The translations under genes were made by a program, and so were the position numbers. Under the pieces are notes generated by a model. That model searched no databases and was not told where the DNA came from. It worked only from the letters and a program-made list of their open reading frames with translations. Positions 36,306 through 48,589 of a stretch of 64,000 nt of DNA are shown here, in pieces. Numbering within the stretch: the stretch's first letter is position 1; each line of letters starts with the position of its first letter. The stretch comes from Owenia fusiformis (lineage: Eukaryota; Annelida; Polychaeta; Sabellida; Oweniidae), in assembly GCA_903813345.2 (NCBI GenBank), contig CAIIXF020000006.1:12962348-13026347 (forward strand), given 5' to 3'.

Positions 36306-38085
36306 TTGAGAGTAATTATCCCATCGAACGAAGTTCGGAGGGATATAGGGAACGCCTCCGTCCGTCCGTACGTACGTACGTATGTACGTCCGGGCAATAA
36401 CTCAAATACCGTTCGCCCGATTTTGTTCATATTTTGTACACATATACCCTATGGGGGTAGAAGTTCTGCTCGAAAGCCGATTTTCAAAATGGCCCCTCAT
36501 TTCAAAATGGCGGCCATTTTAGTGCCGATTTTACAGTAATTTAGGTGCAATATGTAAAACTGTAATAGCAATATGTTTTAAATGTAAAAAAATTATAAAG
36601 GACATTAACTCATTCGCTACTAAGGACGTGATATGACGTCATAAAGCACATACGTTGACTACTAAGGACGTGATATCAAGTCCAAGCACAAACCCAATGT
36701 ATTTTTGGGGGAATCTTGTAACCATGACAACTTATAAAATGGGACTTAAAAAACTATTCATTCTGAACGAGTATGTCATATGCTTTAAAATGCTATATAA
36801 CACTATATATGTATGCCCATGTATATACAATATATATTATTTCAGAGGTACCATATATGGCAATTTTGAAAATATCGTCAGTATTATAGTGCTTTTTGCC
36901 CCAGTACTGAATGAGTTAATACATGTAATAAAGCTACAAATGTAGATATTAAAAAGCACATGGCAGCCATCTTGAAAAATGGCGGCCTTTACTCGTTATT
37001 TTACGATTTTTGCTGTAACTCTAAAAGTACTGGAGCGATTTTGTTCATATTTGGTATGTGAATACTATAAACATTGCAGACTGTGTAAAGACACTTTTGG
37101 TAGAAGGCGCCATTTTAGTGTATTTTACTATAACTCGAAAAGTAGTGGAGCGATTTTGATCATATTTGGTATGTGAATACTATAAGCATGGCACACTGTC
37201 CTATGACACTTTTGGTAGAAGGCGGCCATTTTGAAAAAAAATTTGAAAAATGGCCGCCATTTTAACGTTTTTTACTATAACTCGAAAAGTAGTGAAGCGA
37301 TTTTGTTCATATTTGGTATGTGAATACTATAAGCATGGCACACTGTCTAATGACACTTTTGGTAGAAGGTGGCTATTTTGAAAAATGGCCACCATTTTAA
37401 CGTATTTTACTATAACTCTAAAAGTAGTGAAGCGATTTTGTTTATATTTGGTATGTGAATACTAAAAGCATGGCACACTGTCTAATGACACTTTTGGTAG
37501 AAGGTGGCCATTTTGAAAAATGGCCCCATTTTAACGTATTTTACTATAACTTGAAAAGTAGTTCAGCGATTTTGTTCATATTTGGTTCATATTTTATATG
37601 AATACAATAAGTATGGCACACTGTCTAATGACACTTTGGGTAGTAGGCGGCCATTTTGAAAAATGGCCACCATTTTTACGTTTTTTACTATAACTTGAAA
37701 AGTAGTGAAGCGATTTTGTTCATATTTGATTTGTGAATACTCATGAGCCTTGCACACTGTCTCATGACACTTTGGATAGTGAATACTTTAAGCATGGCAC
37801 ATTGTCTAATAAAACTTTGGGGAGTAGTGGGCCATTTTTATGTGTGTTATTTTACAAGTACATGTGTGCGATTTTTCAAAAATTTTATAATTGGCTACTT
37901 AAAAGCATATTATTTCTTCTGATGACAACTTGGCTATAGTGAGCAACCATTTTGAAAATGGTGGCCTTTCTGGTGTGTTGTTTTATGATATTTGCTATAT
38001 ATTTTGTTTGTAAAAATGCCAGCCATTTCTGTTCGATGGGATTCGCTACGCTTTGGCGTTGCCGTTGTTCTGGTCTTTTGAAAAT
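36306..38085 (+). repeat. Interspersed repeat, GTTCGGAGGGATATAGGGAA type, copy 2, with a tandem array
   Basis: It starts with CCCATCGAACGAAG and ends near 38040 with the complement-related GTTCGATGGG, then TTCGCTACGCTTTGGCG. A CCGT/ACGT-rich microsatellite is at 36358-36390. From about 37010 to 37830 a unit of roughly 140 bases (AAAAGTAGTG(G/A)AGCGATTTTG, then AAGCATGGCACACTGTCTAATG, then GGCCATTTTGAAAAATGGCC) is repeated at least six times. The ATGGCCGCC-like phrases give false start codons. The uninterrupted sequence at about 36439 is the empty site for 13946-15024. Confidence 0.85.
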
Positions 38086-38479
38086 TGTCTTCTTTATTTC
38101 ATAAGAATGCCATATTTGTTAAGGTTATTTAACAATAATTCCATTTTTGTGGTGGTGACATATTGTTATTATAGTCTCCCAACTTTTTTTGTGTCGGTGT
38201 TCAGCAGTTGGTGTTTTGCATTTGGCATCTGTAACGAATTGCAGTTGGTGACATTTTGCATGTTAATGACTTGTTCAATTTTAAAGAATTCAGATATTTC
38301 TGCATCTTAGATTACTTTCATATTTGATAATGTATTTCAAATGTTTTTTCAAGTATTAATTTTCGGATTGCAAGGGATACATTTGCCCATTCATTTAAAA
38401 AATATTTCTTCCAACATAAAATATTACATCCTTTGCTTCCAAGTAGGTACAGTGCATCACTTTATAAGTTGTGTGGGAC

Positions 38480-40624
38480 CATACCTGCCAACCTAAGACC
38501 AAAATTTTGCGGTAGATTTTTTTAAAATTGCTGTATTTTTGCGGTAGATTTTTTCAAAATACGGTAGTTTTTGCAGTATTTTTCAACAAAATTGCGGTAG
38601 TTTTTGCGGTAGATTTTAGAAAAAAACGGTAGTTTTTGCAGTAGATTTTTAAAAAATACGGTAGTTTCAGAGGTTTGGGGTAGATTTTTGAAACAAGTGT
38701 AATTTTGCGGTAGAAATTTGAAATAAGTAGTTTTGCCAAAGATTTAGAAAAAATGCGGTAGTTTTACGGTAGATTTAAAAAATGCGGTAGATTTTACGGT
38801 AGTTTTTTGAAAAACCGGTAGTTTTGCGAAAGACTCTGAAAAAATGCGGTAGTTTTACGGTAGATTTTGAAAAAATGTGGTAGTTTTTACGGTTTTTTTT
38901 TTGAAAAACCGGTAGTTTTGCGGAAGATTTTGAAAAAATGCGACAGTTTTGCGGTAGATTTTAAAAATTGCGGTAGTTTTTACGGTAATTTTTTTGAAAA
39001 AACCGGTACTTTTGCGGAAGATTTTGAAAAAATGCGGTAGTTTTACGGTAGATTTTGAAAATTGCAGTAGTTTTTACGGTAATTTTTTGAAAAACCGGTA
39101 GTTTTGCGGAAGATTTGCCAAAATGCGGTATTTTTCGGTACATTTTGAAAAATGCGGTAGTTAAACCTTTATACAATGCGGTTTTCTATTATATTAATAT
39201 GTTTACGTGGTCATATTGTTTTTGTTATTGTGAATACATATTTTACTGCAAGAGTGCTTTTGATAATTACAGTTTGTAAAGCAGAACTTCCACCTGAGAA
39301 TTATACGAAACCATTATTTTCAAGAAAAAATAGATATACTATTTTCAAGAATGAATAGAGACTAAACACTTTTTATTCTTCATTTACCATGCCTACAATG
39401 GACTGACAGCAACTTTGGATTTTAATGTTTCAGCAAAATGTACATGTATATGAATACAACTCTTTTACAATTCTTTTACAATAAATCTAGATTGATTCAA
39501 AATACGAACACAATATTCATATCTCCACTTTTATTCACCTTCTAACCAGTTTTTTAGATATCAGGATGTTTGGAAATACCAATGAAACATTTACTGAAAT
39601 ACAAAATATGGATTTTACACATTTTTACTCACCATCTTAGATGATATATCACTTTAACGAATTGAAATGACAGACATAATGTTCATATAACATTGGAATC
39701 ATATGGTATTAAATATTGATTTGTTCACTCGCAAGTCTCTAATGATATCAATGTGTTTGTCTGGCACAAATAGAAAATAAGTACAGATCAATTGTCTTTC
39801 AAAAATAATATGTTATGAGCATTTGCTGAAACCTTTCCCCTGAGACATCGTTCAGATTCGGATATCGCAATACTTTTATAATAAATCAAAACTCAATGCT
39901 TTATTTTTTAATTATGTATTTGTTACTGATATAATGTGTTCTGATGAAAAATACAACATTTTATCGTACTGTAAACAAATTGATTAAACTATGTATAATG
40001 TATATTTGGCGTTCATTACTGATCATAACGAATCAAACTACGCATGTTTCATACGCTAAAACAAGTAGTTTTTGTCATTTCCACTCATTTAATAGATGAA
40101 GAGCAACTAAAATCATATTTTTGTTACATTCGGAATAAAGATCTGTGTACAAAAGGGTTTGGTTAACTACCTTACTTAGATAAATGCGCAATAGCCTGAT
40201 AACCACAGACCTGCCGATACATATTTATATTCGGGTTGGTGAAGGAATATTACAGGGACAGTACAGGAAGACTTCAACTTTTCAGCATTTCCCAAGAATA
40301 ACGGGAAATTTTACGGTAGTTTGAACAAAAATACTGTTGATTTAAGCAGAAATACGGTAGATTTTCGAAAATTTACGGTAGATTTTCAAAAATTTACGGT
40401 AGATTTTCAAAAATTTACGGTAGATTTTACGGCTGTTCTCATGGAATAAACGTGTTTTTAAAAAAAAATTTACGGTAGATTTCGAAAAAAATACGGTAGA
40501 TTTTTTTACGGGCGTTTTTACGGGAAAAAACGGTATTTTTTTACGGTAGTTTGTCATTTTTTTACGGAAAAAACGAAAAATTGACGGTAGATTCCCGTAA
40601 AAATACGGTAGGTTGGCAGGTATG
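38480..40624. mobile_element. 2145-bp TIR element with 5-bp GGGAC duplication and inner minisatellites
   Basis: It starts CATACCTGCCAACCT and ends with the exact complement, and GGGAC lies just outside both ends (38475-38479 and 40625-40629). Next to each end is a long array of short units containing GCGGTAGTTTTACGGTAGA (left, 38510-39170) or the TACGGTAGATTTTC type (right, 40310-40605). The two arrays have opposite orientation overall. The centre (39180-40300) is AT-rich with no transposase. The arrays give long lysine/threonine/phenylalanine frames on the minus strand that are not proteins. Confidence 0.88.
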
Positions 40625-40629
40625 GGGAC

Positions 40630-42063
40630 ATCATCTTTAACGTGTTGCTTTGGTCATTGAAAAATCTCATTTTGGAATTAGAAAATTGTATTGTCTTTAT
40701 GATATCCATCCATTATTCAGCTTGTTTCTTATAACAAAATAAATTATCCTGATGATTTACCACACTCTGAAACTAACTTTTCAAACAAACACAAAAAGTG
40801 TGATTGTACAGTCAATATATTTATAAATTGTATCAAACATTGGTTTGTACTTATAAAAATAAATCAATCAAAATTATTCAAAACAGGTACAATATCTTGA
40901 ATATTTTTTGTATACTACTGTTACTATGGTTATTTTTGCACTAGTTTCTATTTGGCAATTTGAATGAAACTGAATTTCACTTATTGGCTGAAGTTATAGA
41001 AGAACAACTCAAACTTAATGAGGAAATTAAGAAATTGTGTTAAAATAACCACAGATACAGTTCACAGTATCTGAACCTTGATATACAACTTTTATACAAG
41101 TCAATTTCCATATGCCGGCAATACAATAAAACCTGTCTCTGAGAACATAATATTGGAGCCTATACATTTTTGGAGCCCAATAATATTTGAAAAATGGAAT
41201 AATAATTTTTAAACTGCATTGAGATACATCAGAGATGTATTTCAGTTGCACCAACTAAAAAATTTGGCTCGGGACAATTGATAACCCTTGATGCTGAAAA
41301 TGATTTTATTTTTAAGCTAATCACATGGCAGATAAATAGCGTACTTTAGCAGGTTGGTAACCTACAATTTAAAAAAATCTTTCGACTAAAATGTCATAAT
41401 GGATGAAGTGTACATGGTAAACATGGTCTGGCAATGAAGTCCCCTGATTTTTGCATTGAGGTTCGGCATCGAAAAAATTCTGCGCTGTTCCGGCACCGTT
41501 TCGGCACCATTCCGGCACCGAAACCTTTTGACACCAACATTTGCTACCGGACTAGTCAGTCCATTTGGTGACGAAACGGCACCGAAATTTGGCACCGAAA
41601 CAGCGTCGAAAATCAGATTGCATTTTAGGAGTGTAGATCCATCCGGGACCACCCCCTCCTCATTAATTGCCACGTACATGATGTAAGAGCGAACAAAATA
41701 TTTAGAAGTAACTTTCTAAGTATAAACAATATTTTCATAGAACTATCACAGTTTATTAAGCATGTGACAGACAATTCAGTCACATAGCCCTTGCTTGATA
41801 AAGTAACTTCACAATTTGAAAATGTTAGATCATGATCCCCTTGTTAACACTATTGTCATGAAATCTGAAAATTTCCATTGTAAATCCTCAAGAGAAATTA
41901 CAATTTCTTTAGTCAAAACTGAATCATGATTGGCCTTAAGAGAACATTACATAATGATTGTCACAATAAAAGACCTCATTCATGTTGTGGGATACACAGT
42001 ACGAATCAAATCAAAGATAGTTTGAATTAAGCTATCCAACTTTGTGTTGAGTTGTACTGTGTC
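40630..42063. other. LRRIQ3 downstream region, no further gene
   Basis: No exon is recognisable. A GC-rich block at 41460-41610 is built from degenerate CCGGCACCG/TTCGGCACC words and reads open on both strands, which is a composition effect. TTTATT at 41752-41757 is AATAAA on the minus strand, a candidate polyadenylation signal for LRRIQ3 about 310 bases past its stop. Confidence 0.5.
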
Positions 42064-45000
42064 CTAATTGACAATAGTTGTTGGATGTTTTCCAACTCTA
42101 CCAGACTGCATAGATATCATTGTATTCCAGCGATCAAGTTTCTCAGGTTGTTTCGCAGTATCTAGGGGTGGGAGACTGAGCTGGGTATCAGGACCAGAAG
42201 GCATCGGATAGAAAGTATTCACAGTTTCGGTTCTCTTTTTCAATCTTGCCACTCGCGTTCTTGCCTCCATGAGACGATCGTTAGCATCTTGAAGAAGCTG
42301 TGAGTCTAATGTTGCTTTCAATGCAGCTGTTTCCGTTTGTCGCATCAATTGACGATGTTCAAGATATTTTTTCACAAGATCTGCTTCCTCTTTTTCCTCC
42401 TCTTTGAGGCCTTGAACAATTTGCTCTTTATTTTGTGAATGATCATCTTTCTTTGATTGTCTGTCATGCCTCAGTAAGGCATTTGATACAGATGTATTCT
42501 GACGTGTGAAGTCACTTATAAATGTCTTCTCCATGTTACTAGACTTGAGGAAATCTGATGTTTTATTTCGAAGTTCAAGGCTTTTTTCAATTTCATTGAT
42601 TCGCTTGATTTCTCTCCTTTCCATGTTTTCAACGAGTCTTGAGTGTTCCTTTTGTCTCTTTTTCAGAATATCTGCACGTTTTTCCTCATGATAGATCCTA
42701 ATTCGTTCTTTGGCATCTTCCCTTCTCTCTTTCAAGGTAAGGACAGTTTCAAGTTTCATAGCAACTTTTTCTGCACGTTCACGATCTTTATATGCTTGCT
42801 GCACCGCTCGTAGACATGACATTCCCATGGTGCCATGAACACGGGCAAAGATACGCTGATCAGTACTAGCTGTTTTTTTATGCTGACGATGTTTTGTTTT
42901 CGGTTTTGACTTCTCATCCAAATGACTTCTATGGTAATGGTGTTCAGCTTCACGTATGTTTTTTCCCGAGTCTGCCTTAGATATCACTGCTTCAGTAGTA
43001 GGATCTACATACATGACATTAGATTTGTAACCCTGGAGTCTAAATGGTGTATATGGGTCAGAAGTATCATCCAAGAATTGAGTCGTATTAACAGGGGATG
43101 GAGGTGATGGTTCAACTACTGGACCAAAGAAATGTTTAATGTCCATGATTCGACGTTGCTTTTTCTTTTCTTTCCTTTTACGTTTTCGAATTTCTGTTTT
43201 GCTTCTTCGTTGTATGTAATATGAGCTCTCATGAGGCAGGACAGTTTCAATGGCAATGGCTTCATCCTGGAGAGTTTGTAACGTGCCCTGTTGAAGCTTG
43301 GAGAGGTTAATCAGGAGGCTCTTGCGTGCTTTGTTTGGACTTGACTGAGCCCTCATTTCCGTATCTGATTTATCAGCCTTAGCCTGAAATATCAACACAT
43401 ATATATGCTTAAATCTGACTTTTTCATGACCAATGAGTTTTTACGATTTTGTCAATTTTTTCAACATTTCTGAACCTGATGTGATGATACACAGAGCAAA
43501 CTTTTATCTATGTGAATACATTGAGTCAAAGCTGCGTCTAACATTGAATCAATTTGAATAGTTGTTAATGAAATGCGTATGTCTATTACATGTACACAAT
43601 ACAATACACATGTCAGTCAAAAGAGTGAGCCACAAGATCTAACCAATTTATAAAGATTTTATAGTCAAAATAAAAATCCTTACCCCTCCTTTTTCGCTCA
43701 CATTTGCTGAACTTGGTCTTCTTAGTTTCATATATGTGTCATAATCGATCTTTGATGTATCTAGAACTGGGGAGGTAGAAGGGGGTGGTGGAAGTTTGTC
43801 CCGGGGGTGAGGATATCCATGGAAAGTCCTCCAATATCGCTGGATGGTCACTGCAGCCCTGTAACACAATATAAAAAGTTAATAAAGTGTTCTATATCTG
43901 TATCATTGCATCAATTTAAACATACTATATTACTCAAAGCATTTGGTTATTTTTAATAATGCCTATTCATTAAACTTAATGCATTGGATTGAGGCAGTGA
44001 TGTTATGCGTGGAAATGTTTTGAAAGATTGCCATTCGTGTAATGCTTTCTCAATTTACAAATTCAAACATGAAAATTGTATGGTAGCCTATGTAATGGCC
44101 AAACATATTAATAGACTGAGGTGTCTTAAATTCTTTTTCATTGACAACAAGACCATTTCTCAAATATTATTGCTCAGTTCATGACTTAAACATGTTCATG
44201 GGTTATACATCTACAAAGATTGTGAGCAATGACCTCCAGGGTTTACTTATACACATTTAAACACATGTAAATATATACTGATTAAGTGATAGGTAATTGC
44301 ATGCAGTTTAGTGTGTGACACTTGTGATAAGTGATTAACAAACTACTACTTATCTGTATTACCTATATATGTATTTTATTGCAAGGCTGAAGAAATAAAA
44401 TAGAAATTCATTCTATTTAATTATGATACACATTTTACCCACTGTAAGAGTAAATGTTCAGCTTGGCAGTTCAAAAATCAGATGAAAACAGTTTATAATT
44501 TACAATTACAGTTGAGCAGAGAGGCAATGTCATAAGGTACAGAGGGACTCTAATGAGGTATAGAGGCAATCTTGTATGTTATAAAAATCTAATGTCATAA
44601 GGTACAGCGACAAGCTTATAAGGTGGAGGCAATCACCTACTAAGAAACATGTAGATATTGGGAGAATTACCATTCTTTGGAGAAAAATATCAATGGTCTG
44701 GATTTGATTGTCAGACAATGTCTTTTCTGAAACATGGCTCATAAGAAAATACACTTTTGATTTCGACAGAATATATTTTATATAGATATAACATACAGGG
44801 TGTCCCGAAAGTATGGGGCCCCCCCTAGGCAGACATATTCCAGTGTCCTCATAGTATGTGTCATATATCATTTGAAAGCTTATCCAAAGTTATATTGATT
44901 TGCCAAGTATCATGGTTTAACTCCCAAATGGGAAAAAGTTACAGTCATTTTAAAAGTTAGTGTTTTGTCAAAATAAAGTTAAATTTTACACCACATTACT

Positions 45001-47128
45001 AGTCAATGAGTCCCCCCTTGGCCATGTTAACACCAGCAATTATTTTCAGATATGACCTTAAAAGCCCTTCAAATAGGGGTGTGGAATTTTATAACCTTCT
45101 TAAAACCTGTTAAGGCACTTTAGAAGAGTTTCCTTAGAGTTTCTACCCTCACCGTTCTCTTTTTCCAACTCAATATCAATCCGACCACAAAGAATTGCTG
45201 CTGGTATAGATGGCCCAGGAGGACACATTGACTGTTGATTTGGTGTAAAATTGAACTTAATTTTGACCAAACACTAAATTTTGAAATGCCTGTAATTTTT
45301 TCACATTTGAGAGTTGAACCATGATACTTGGTGAATCAATGTAACTTTGGATAAGCTTTAAAATGATATATAACACATACTATGACGACACTGGTATATG
45401 TCTGCCTAGGGGGGGCCCCATACTTTCGGGACACCCTGTATTCATGTTTGATGGAGCTCATTAAGAACACATGGACATTGCAATAAAACTTACCATATTC
45501 TGGTATCTTGTATGAGTTTATATGTTCTCCTGGTGATCCATCCACGAACAAATCTCTGTATAACTAACACTGGGGATGTGTGAGAGAGGATTGAGTTGAT
45601 CTCTTGGAGAACTTTCTTCACAACTGTAGTTTCTTCATCATAACCTACATCCTGGAATAACATATTTAAATTAAATTGGTGACATAATTTCATAACACAT
45701 CTGTAAGTGCATTTAACATCAATGAAACAATTGTCCCATAAAAACAGATCCTTGGACTTAAGTTTGAGGGAGAGAATGTGATGCTACAAAGATCCTATAA
45801 TAATGTGAACATAGTAGTATATGAACTAGCTTCATTTTTATTTGCCTTATTACATGAACAAATTATCAGCTGCCCAAGAAACATTTAGTGAAACATGTTC
45901 GGTATTACTTACATCCCATGTAAATGGACACAGGTCAATTCTGAGGTTGACATTCTGCGCAGAAAATCTTCCGCCAAAGTCTGCATCTTCAATTATCTCT
46001 TCATCAGAGATGACATGTTTGTCCAAGGCACGTAAGCTCCATATACTGTTAACTATGTGGTGCCTAAAACACAAAGATTATACTGTACACAGATACCTCA
46101 TCATTTCTTGATTACATGGACACTAACTTTTACTTATACCACATGTATATGTTAACATAAAATTGAATTACTTTTTAACTAACTAATTTGAGGCAAAAAA
46201 TAATACACAACATATAATAATGTCTTAAATATGAGTAGCTAATAATATCTACATGTACATGATCTTTAGAAACCCTATGATATATGTTTACTCACATTTT
46301 TCAAGTACAATCTTACCTGTAATTTTTTCTGAGACTTAAAGGTGTATCAAAGAGTGTTAAGCCCATCAGCTTTGGACAGGCAGCAATGTGATGTATATTT
46401 TCCATTTTTCCTATGGGGTTGTCATGGAGATTAAGCAGTTTGAGGCTTTGCATCCCAGCCCAAAATTCAGCTGGAGGCAACATACTTATCTGAAATTCAT
46501 GATTTCATGTAATAAATATTTATAGTCTTTCTAGTAAACATATGAAATATTAACTCTGTATATTGAACTGTTAAAATCATAACGTTGAAATCACAATTGC
46601 AGATGTGTATGCAGATACATATATTTTCATGTGTTTACATGTATTATTGATAAATGTCATTCAAAGATTTTAATGCATTGTTTATAATAGAACTAAAATT
46701 AAATTTTGCTATTTTACCTGGTTTGAATGGAGGTCAAGCTTTATGAGTTGGTGACAGTCCATAAGTGACTCAATCCTTGAGATGTAGTTGTTACTGAGAC
46801 AGCATATCTTCAGATTTTCACATCTTGCTATGTCTCCTAAATGTCTTAAATGTGTTCCAGGTAGCTTTATAAACTCAACGTCCTGACATTCCTCTTCTAA
46901 ATTCCTCTTCCGTCCTAATAAACGATCCTTCTCGATTTGGTCAGGATCTGCTTCTTTGAACTTTTGCAATATGTACGATTTTGAAGCCTTGACAAAGTAG
47001 CCATGTTTTTCAGCTTGTTTGACTACTTCTAGTTCACGCTGTTTGTTGTACCTTGATGCAGAAAGTGGCTCTGCTAATTTGACATCAGTGAGACGAGCCA
47101 ACTTTGACCAATCAGGTATGCTCACCAT
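42064..47128 (-). CDS. LRRIQ3: Leucine-rich repeat and IQ-domain protein 3
   Basis: Predicted 795-residue protein; role poorly known, associated in animals with ciliated cells and sperm. Coding exons on the minus strand: 47128-46718, 46489-46317, 46063-45913, 45651-45494, 43858-43684, 43383-42064; all GT-AG and in frame. Residues about 80-200 hold leucine-rich repeats (LKICCLSNNYISRIESL, LIKLDLHSNQ, LKLLNLHDNPIGKMENI). A VNSIWSLRALDKHVISDEEI block follows at about 199. IQ motifs: IQRFVRGWITRR at 276, a full IQxxxRGxxxR, and a partial IQRYWRTFHGY at 303. Residues about 420-760 are a charged coiled coil rich in Lys, Glu and Arg. The start is the first ATG of exon 1. The long last exon makes it larger than the human protein (624 residues). 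One intron carries a mariner-type MITE. Confidence 0.9.
44796..45438. mobile_element. 643-bp TA MITE with CAGGGTGTCCCGAAAGT ends in an LRRIQ3 intron
   Basis: CAGGGTGTCCCGAAAGTATG and its exact complement bound the element, with TA at 44794-44795 and 45439-45440. The inverted ends extend for about 150 bases. It lies in the intron between LRRIQ3 coding exons 4 and 5 and has no coding frame of its own. The tip resembles the other mariner-type elements here (CAGGGTG or CAGGGCG). Confidence 0.9.
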
Positions 47129-47526
47129 TGTCACAGATTGTAAAGTAGATTATAACTTGGAAGGCGTTCAATTACAGAAAATGTTCATCTTTACATTGGT
47201 TGACAGTGACATCTAAATAACCCGAGCTCTGTTTAAAATACTGAAAGAGAAAAAATCATTAAATTCTTAGCAAACTAAAATATTTGTATGTAGGGCTAAG
47301 TAAGTGAAATCAAAACCAAGGGGTTAATTCGTCATGGATCTTTTAGGATATTGCCTTATATTTTCAATTCATGCAGTGAAATCTTAAAATCCAAGATGGT
47401 CTATCCCGTAAATTAGAATGCTAATTAACCATGGTCGAAATAACCTCATAGTCGAAGTAGTCTAACCTTACTTCCTGCGAAAGCTATTTGGATTTTGATA
47501 TAATAGCTTTCCCACGGAGCATTTGG

Positions 47527-47970
47527 ACAGCTCAATGATCGTGACCTTTGAAATCGAATTAAGTCGATCCGCGACTTACTTTTGGTCTCTAACTGTGTCT
47601 TACATCAGTATCATCAATCCGTGTAAGTATTGGAGCGCTGGAGTACTTCTTTTTCGATCAAGACTTGTAATTGTTAGTCGAGTGAATCGTTTTACTGCCA
47701 AATTCCAATATGGCGGTTTCTGCTCGGACATTTTCGTAAATCTCCGGAGGTTGTCCGAACCTAACTAATTCTCAAAATTCCGCCATATTGGAAATAGGTC
47801 TGTAAAACTTTAACTCGATGAACAATTTACAAGTCTTGATCGAAAAAGAAGTACTCCAGCGCTCCAATACTTACACGGATTGATGATACTGATGTAAGAC
47901 ACAGTTAGAGACCAAAAGTAAGCCGCGGATCAACTTAATTCGATTTCAAAGGTCACTATTGATCAGCTGT
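47527..47970. repeat. 444-bp foldback between LRRIQ3 and OGG1
   Basis: The arms 47527-47691 and 47803-47970 are reverse complements with few differences, containing AGTATTGGAGCGCTGGAGTA and its complement. The spacer is about 110 bases. It lies in the head-to-head interval of two divergent genes. The open frame at 47523-47768 is an arm. Confidence 0.9.
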
Positions 47971-48420
47971 TCACTTCTCCGTTTGAGAGCCATAAGTTTC
48001 AAAATCTAACATGGCTCTCGAAGTGAGTAAGTCTAACCCAATAAAGTTGGACACATTTTCCCTAAATGTCCGGTAGCTAAGTTTTATCAAGTAGCTCGAG
48101 TGAGTGACGAGTCTATGACTTTACCACATGTTTACCATTACCTAATAATTTAATGAGCACTTGCCCTGGCTGGATTATAAGGCCTAGATCTAATGATAAT
48201 GAGACATAGGCCTATAAATTAAAAACATGAAAATTTACACAAAAAAAGTCAGTGATTCTGACGTTGAAATCAAATATATGAGATTTCCACTTATCAACAA
48301 ATAAAGAAATTGTATGTAAATTAAATCCATACGACAAAGTTACTACTGTAAGTTTATAATCTCGATTTAATTATTAGGTTACCTTTAATATGTCAAAATA
48401 AGTGTTTAATTTTGTCCACA

Positions 48421-48483
48421 CACTTCCGCCATTGCTATTTACATTTCCATAGTGACAAGGTCAAATCAGCGGAAGTGACGTCA
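48421..48483 (+). promoter_or_regulatory. Probable OGG1 promoter: ETS sites and ETS-CRE composite
   Basis: CACTTCCGCC at 48421 and GCGGAAGTGACGTCA at 48469-48483 are two ETS-type cores (GGAA in opposite orientations), the second fused to a TGACGTCA cyclic-AMP-response element. They lie 107 bases upstream of the OGG1 start codon. ETS/CRE composites are known in TATA-less housekeeping promoters; assignment to OGG1 is by distance and orientation only. Confidence 0.5.
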
Positions 48484-48589
48484 AAAGGTCAATTTTTCAG
48501 AAAATAAAATATTCACATTTTCTTCCTAAATCACACAATTGTGCGAATTTGCAAGCCAATATACTAATTTATGCCATGCATAGAGAACA

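Noticed and set aside
36306-37180. Frames starting in ATGGCGGCC phrases
   Set aside because: They are tandem-repeat readings in the 36306-38085 repeat.
38554-40557. Open frames on the minus strand rich in Lys, Thr and Phe
   Set aside because: They are produced by the short GGTAG-type minisatellite units at the ends of the 38480-40624 element.
47523-47768. 81-codon frame between LRRIQ3 and OGG1
   Set aside because: It is one arm of a foldback repeat; the mirror arm codes nothing similar.
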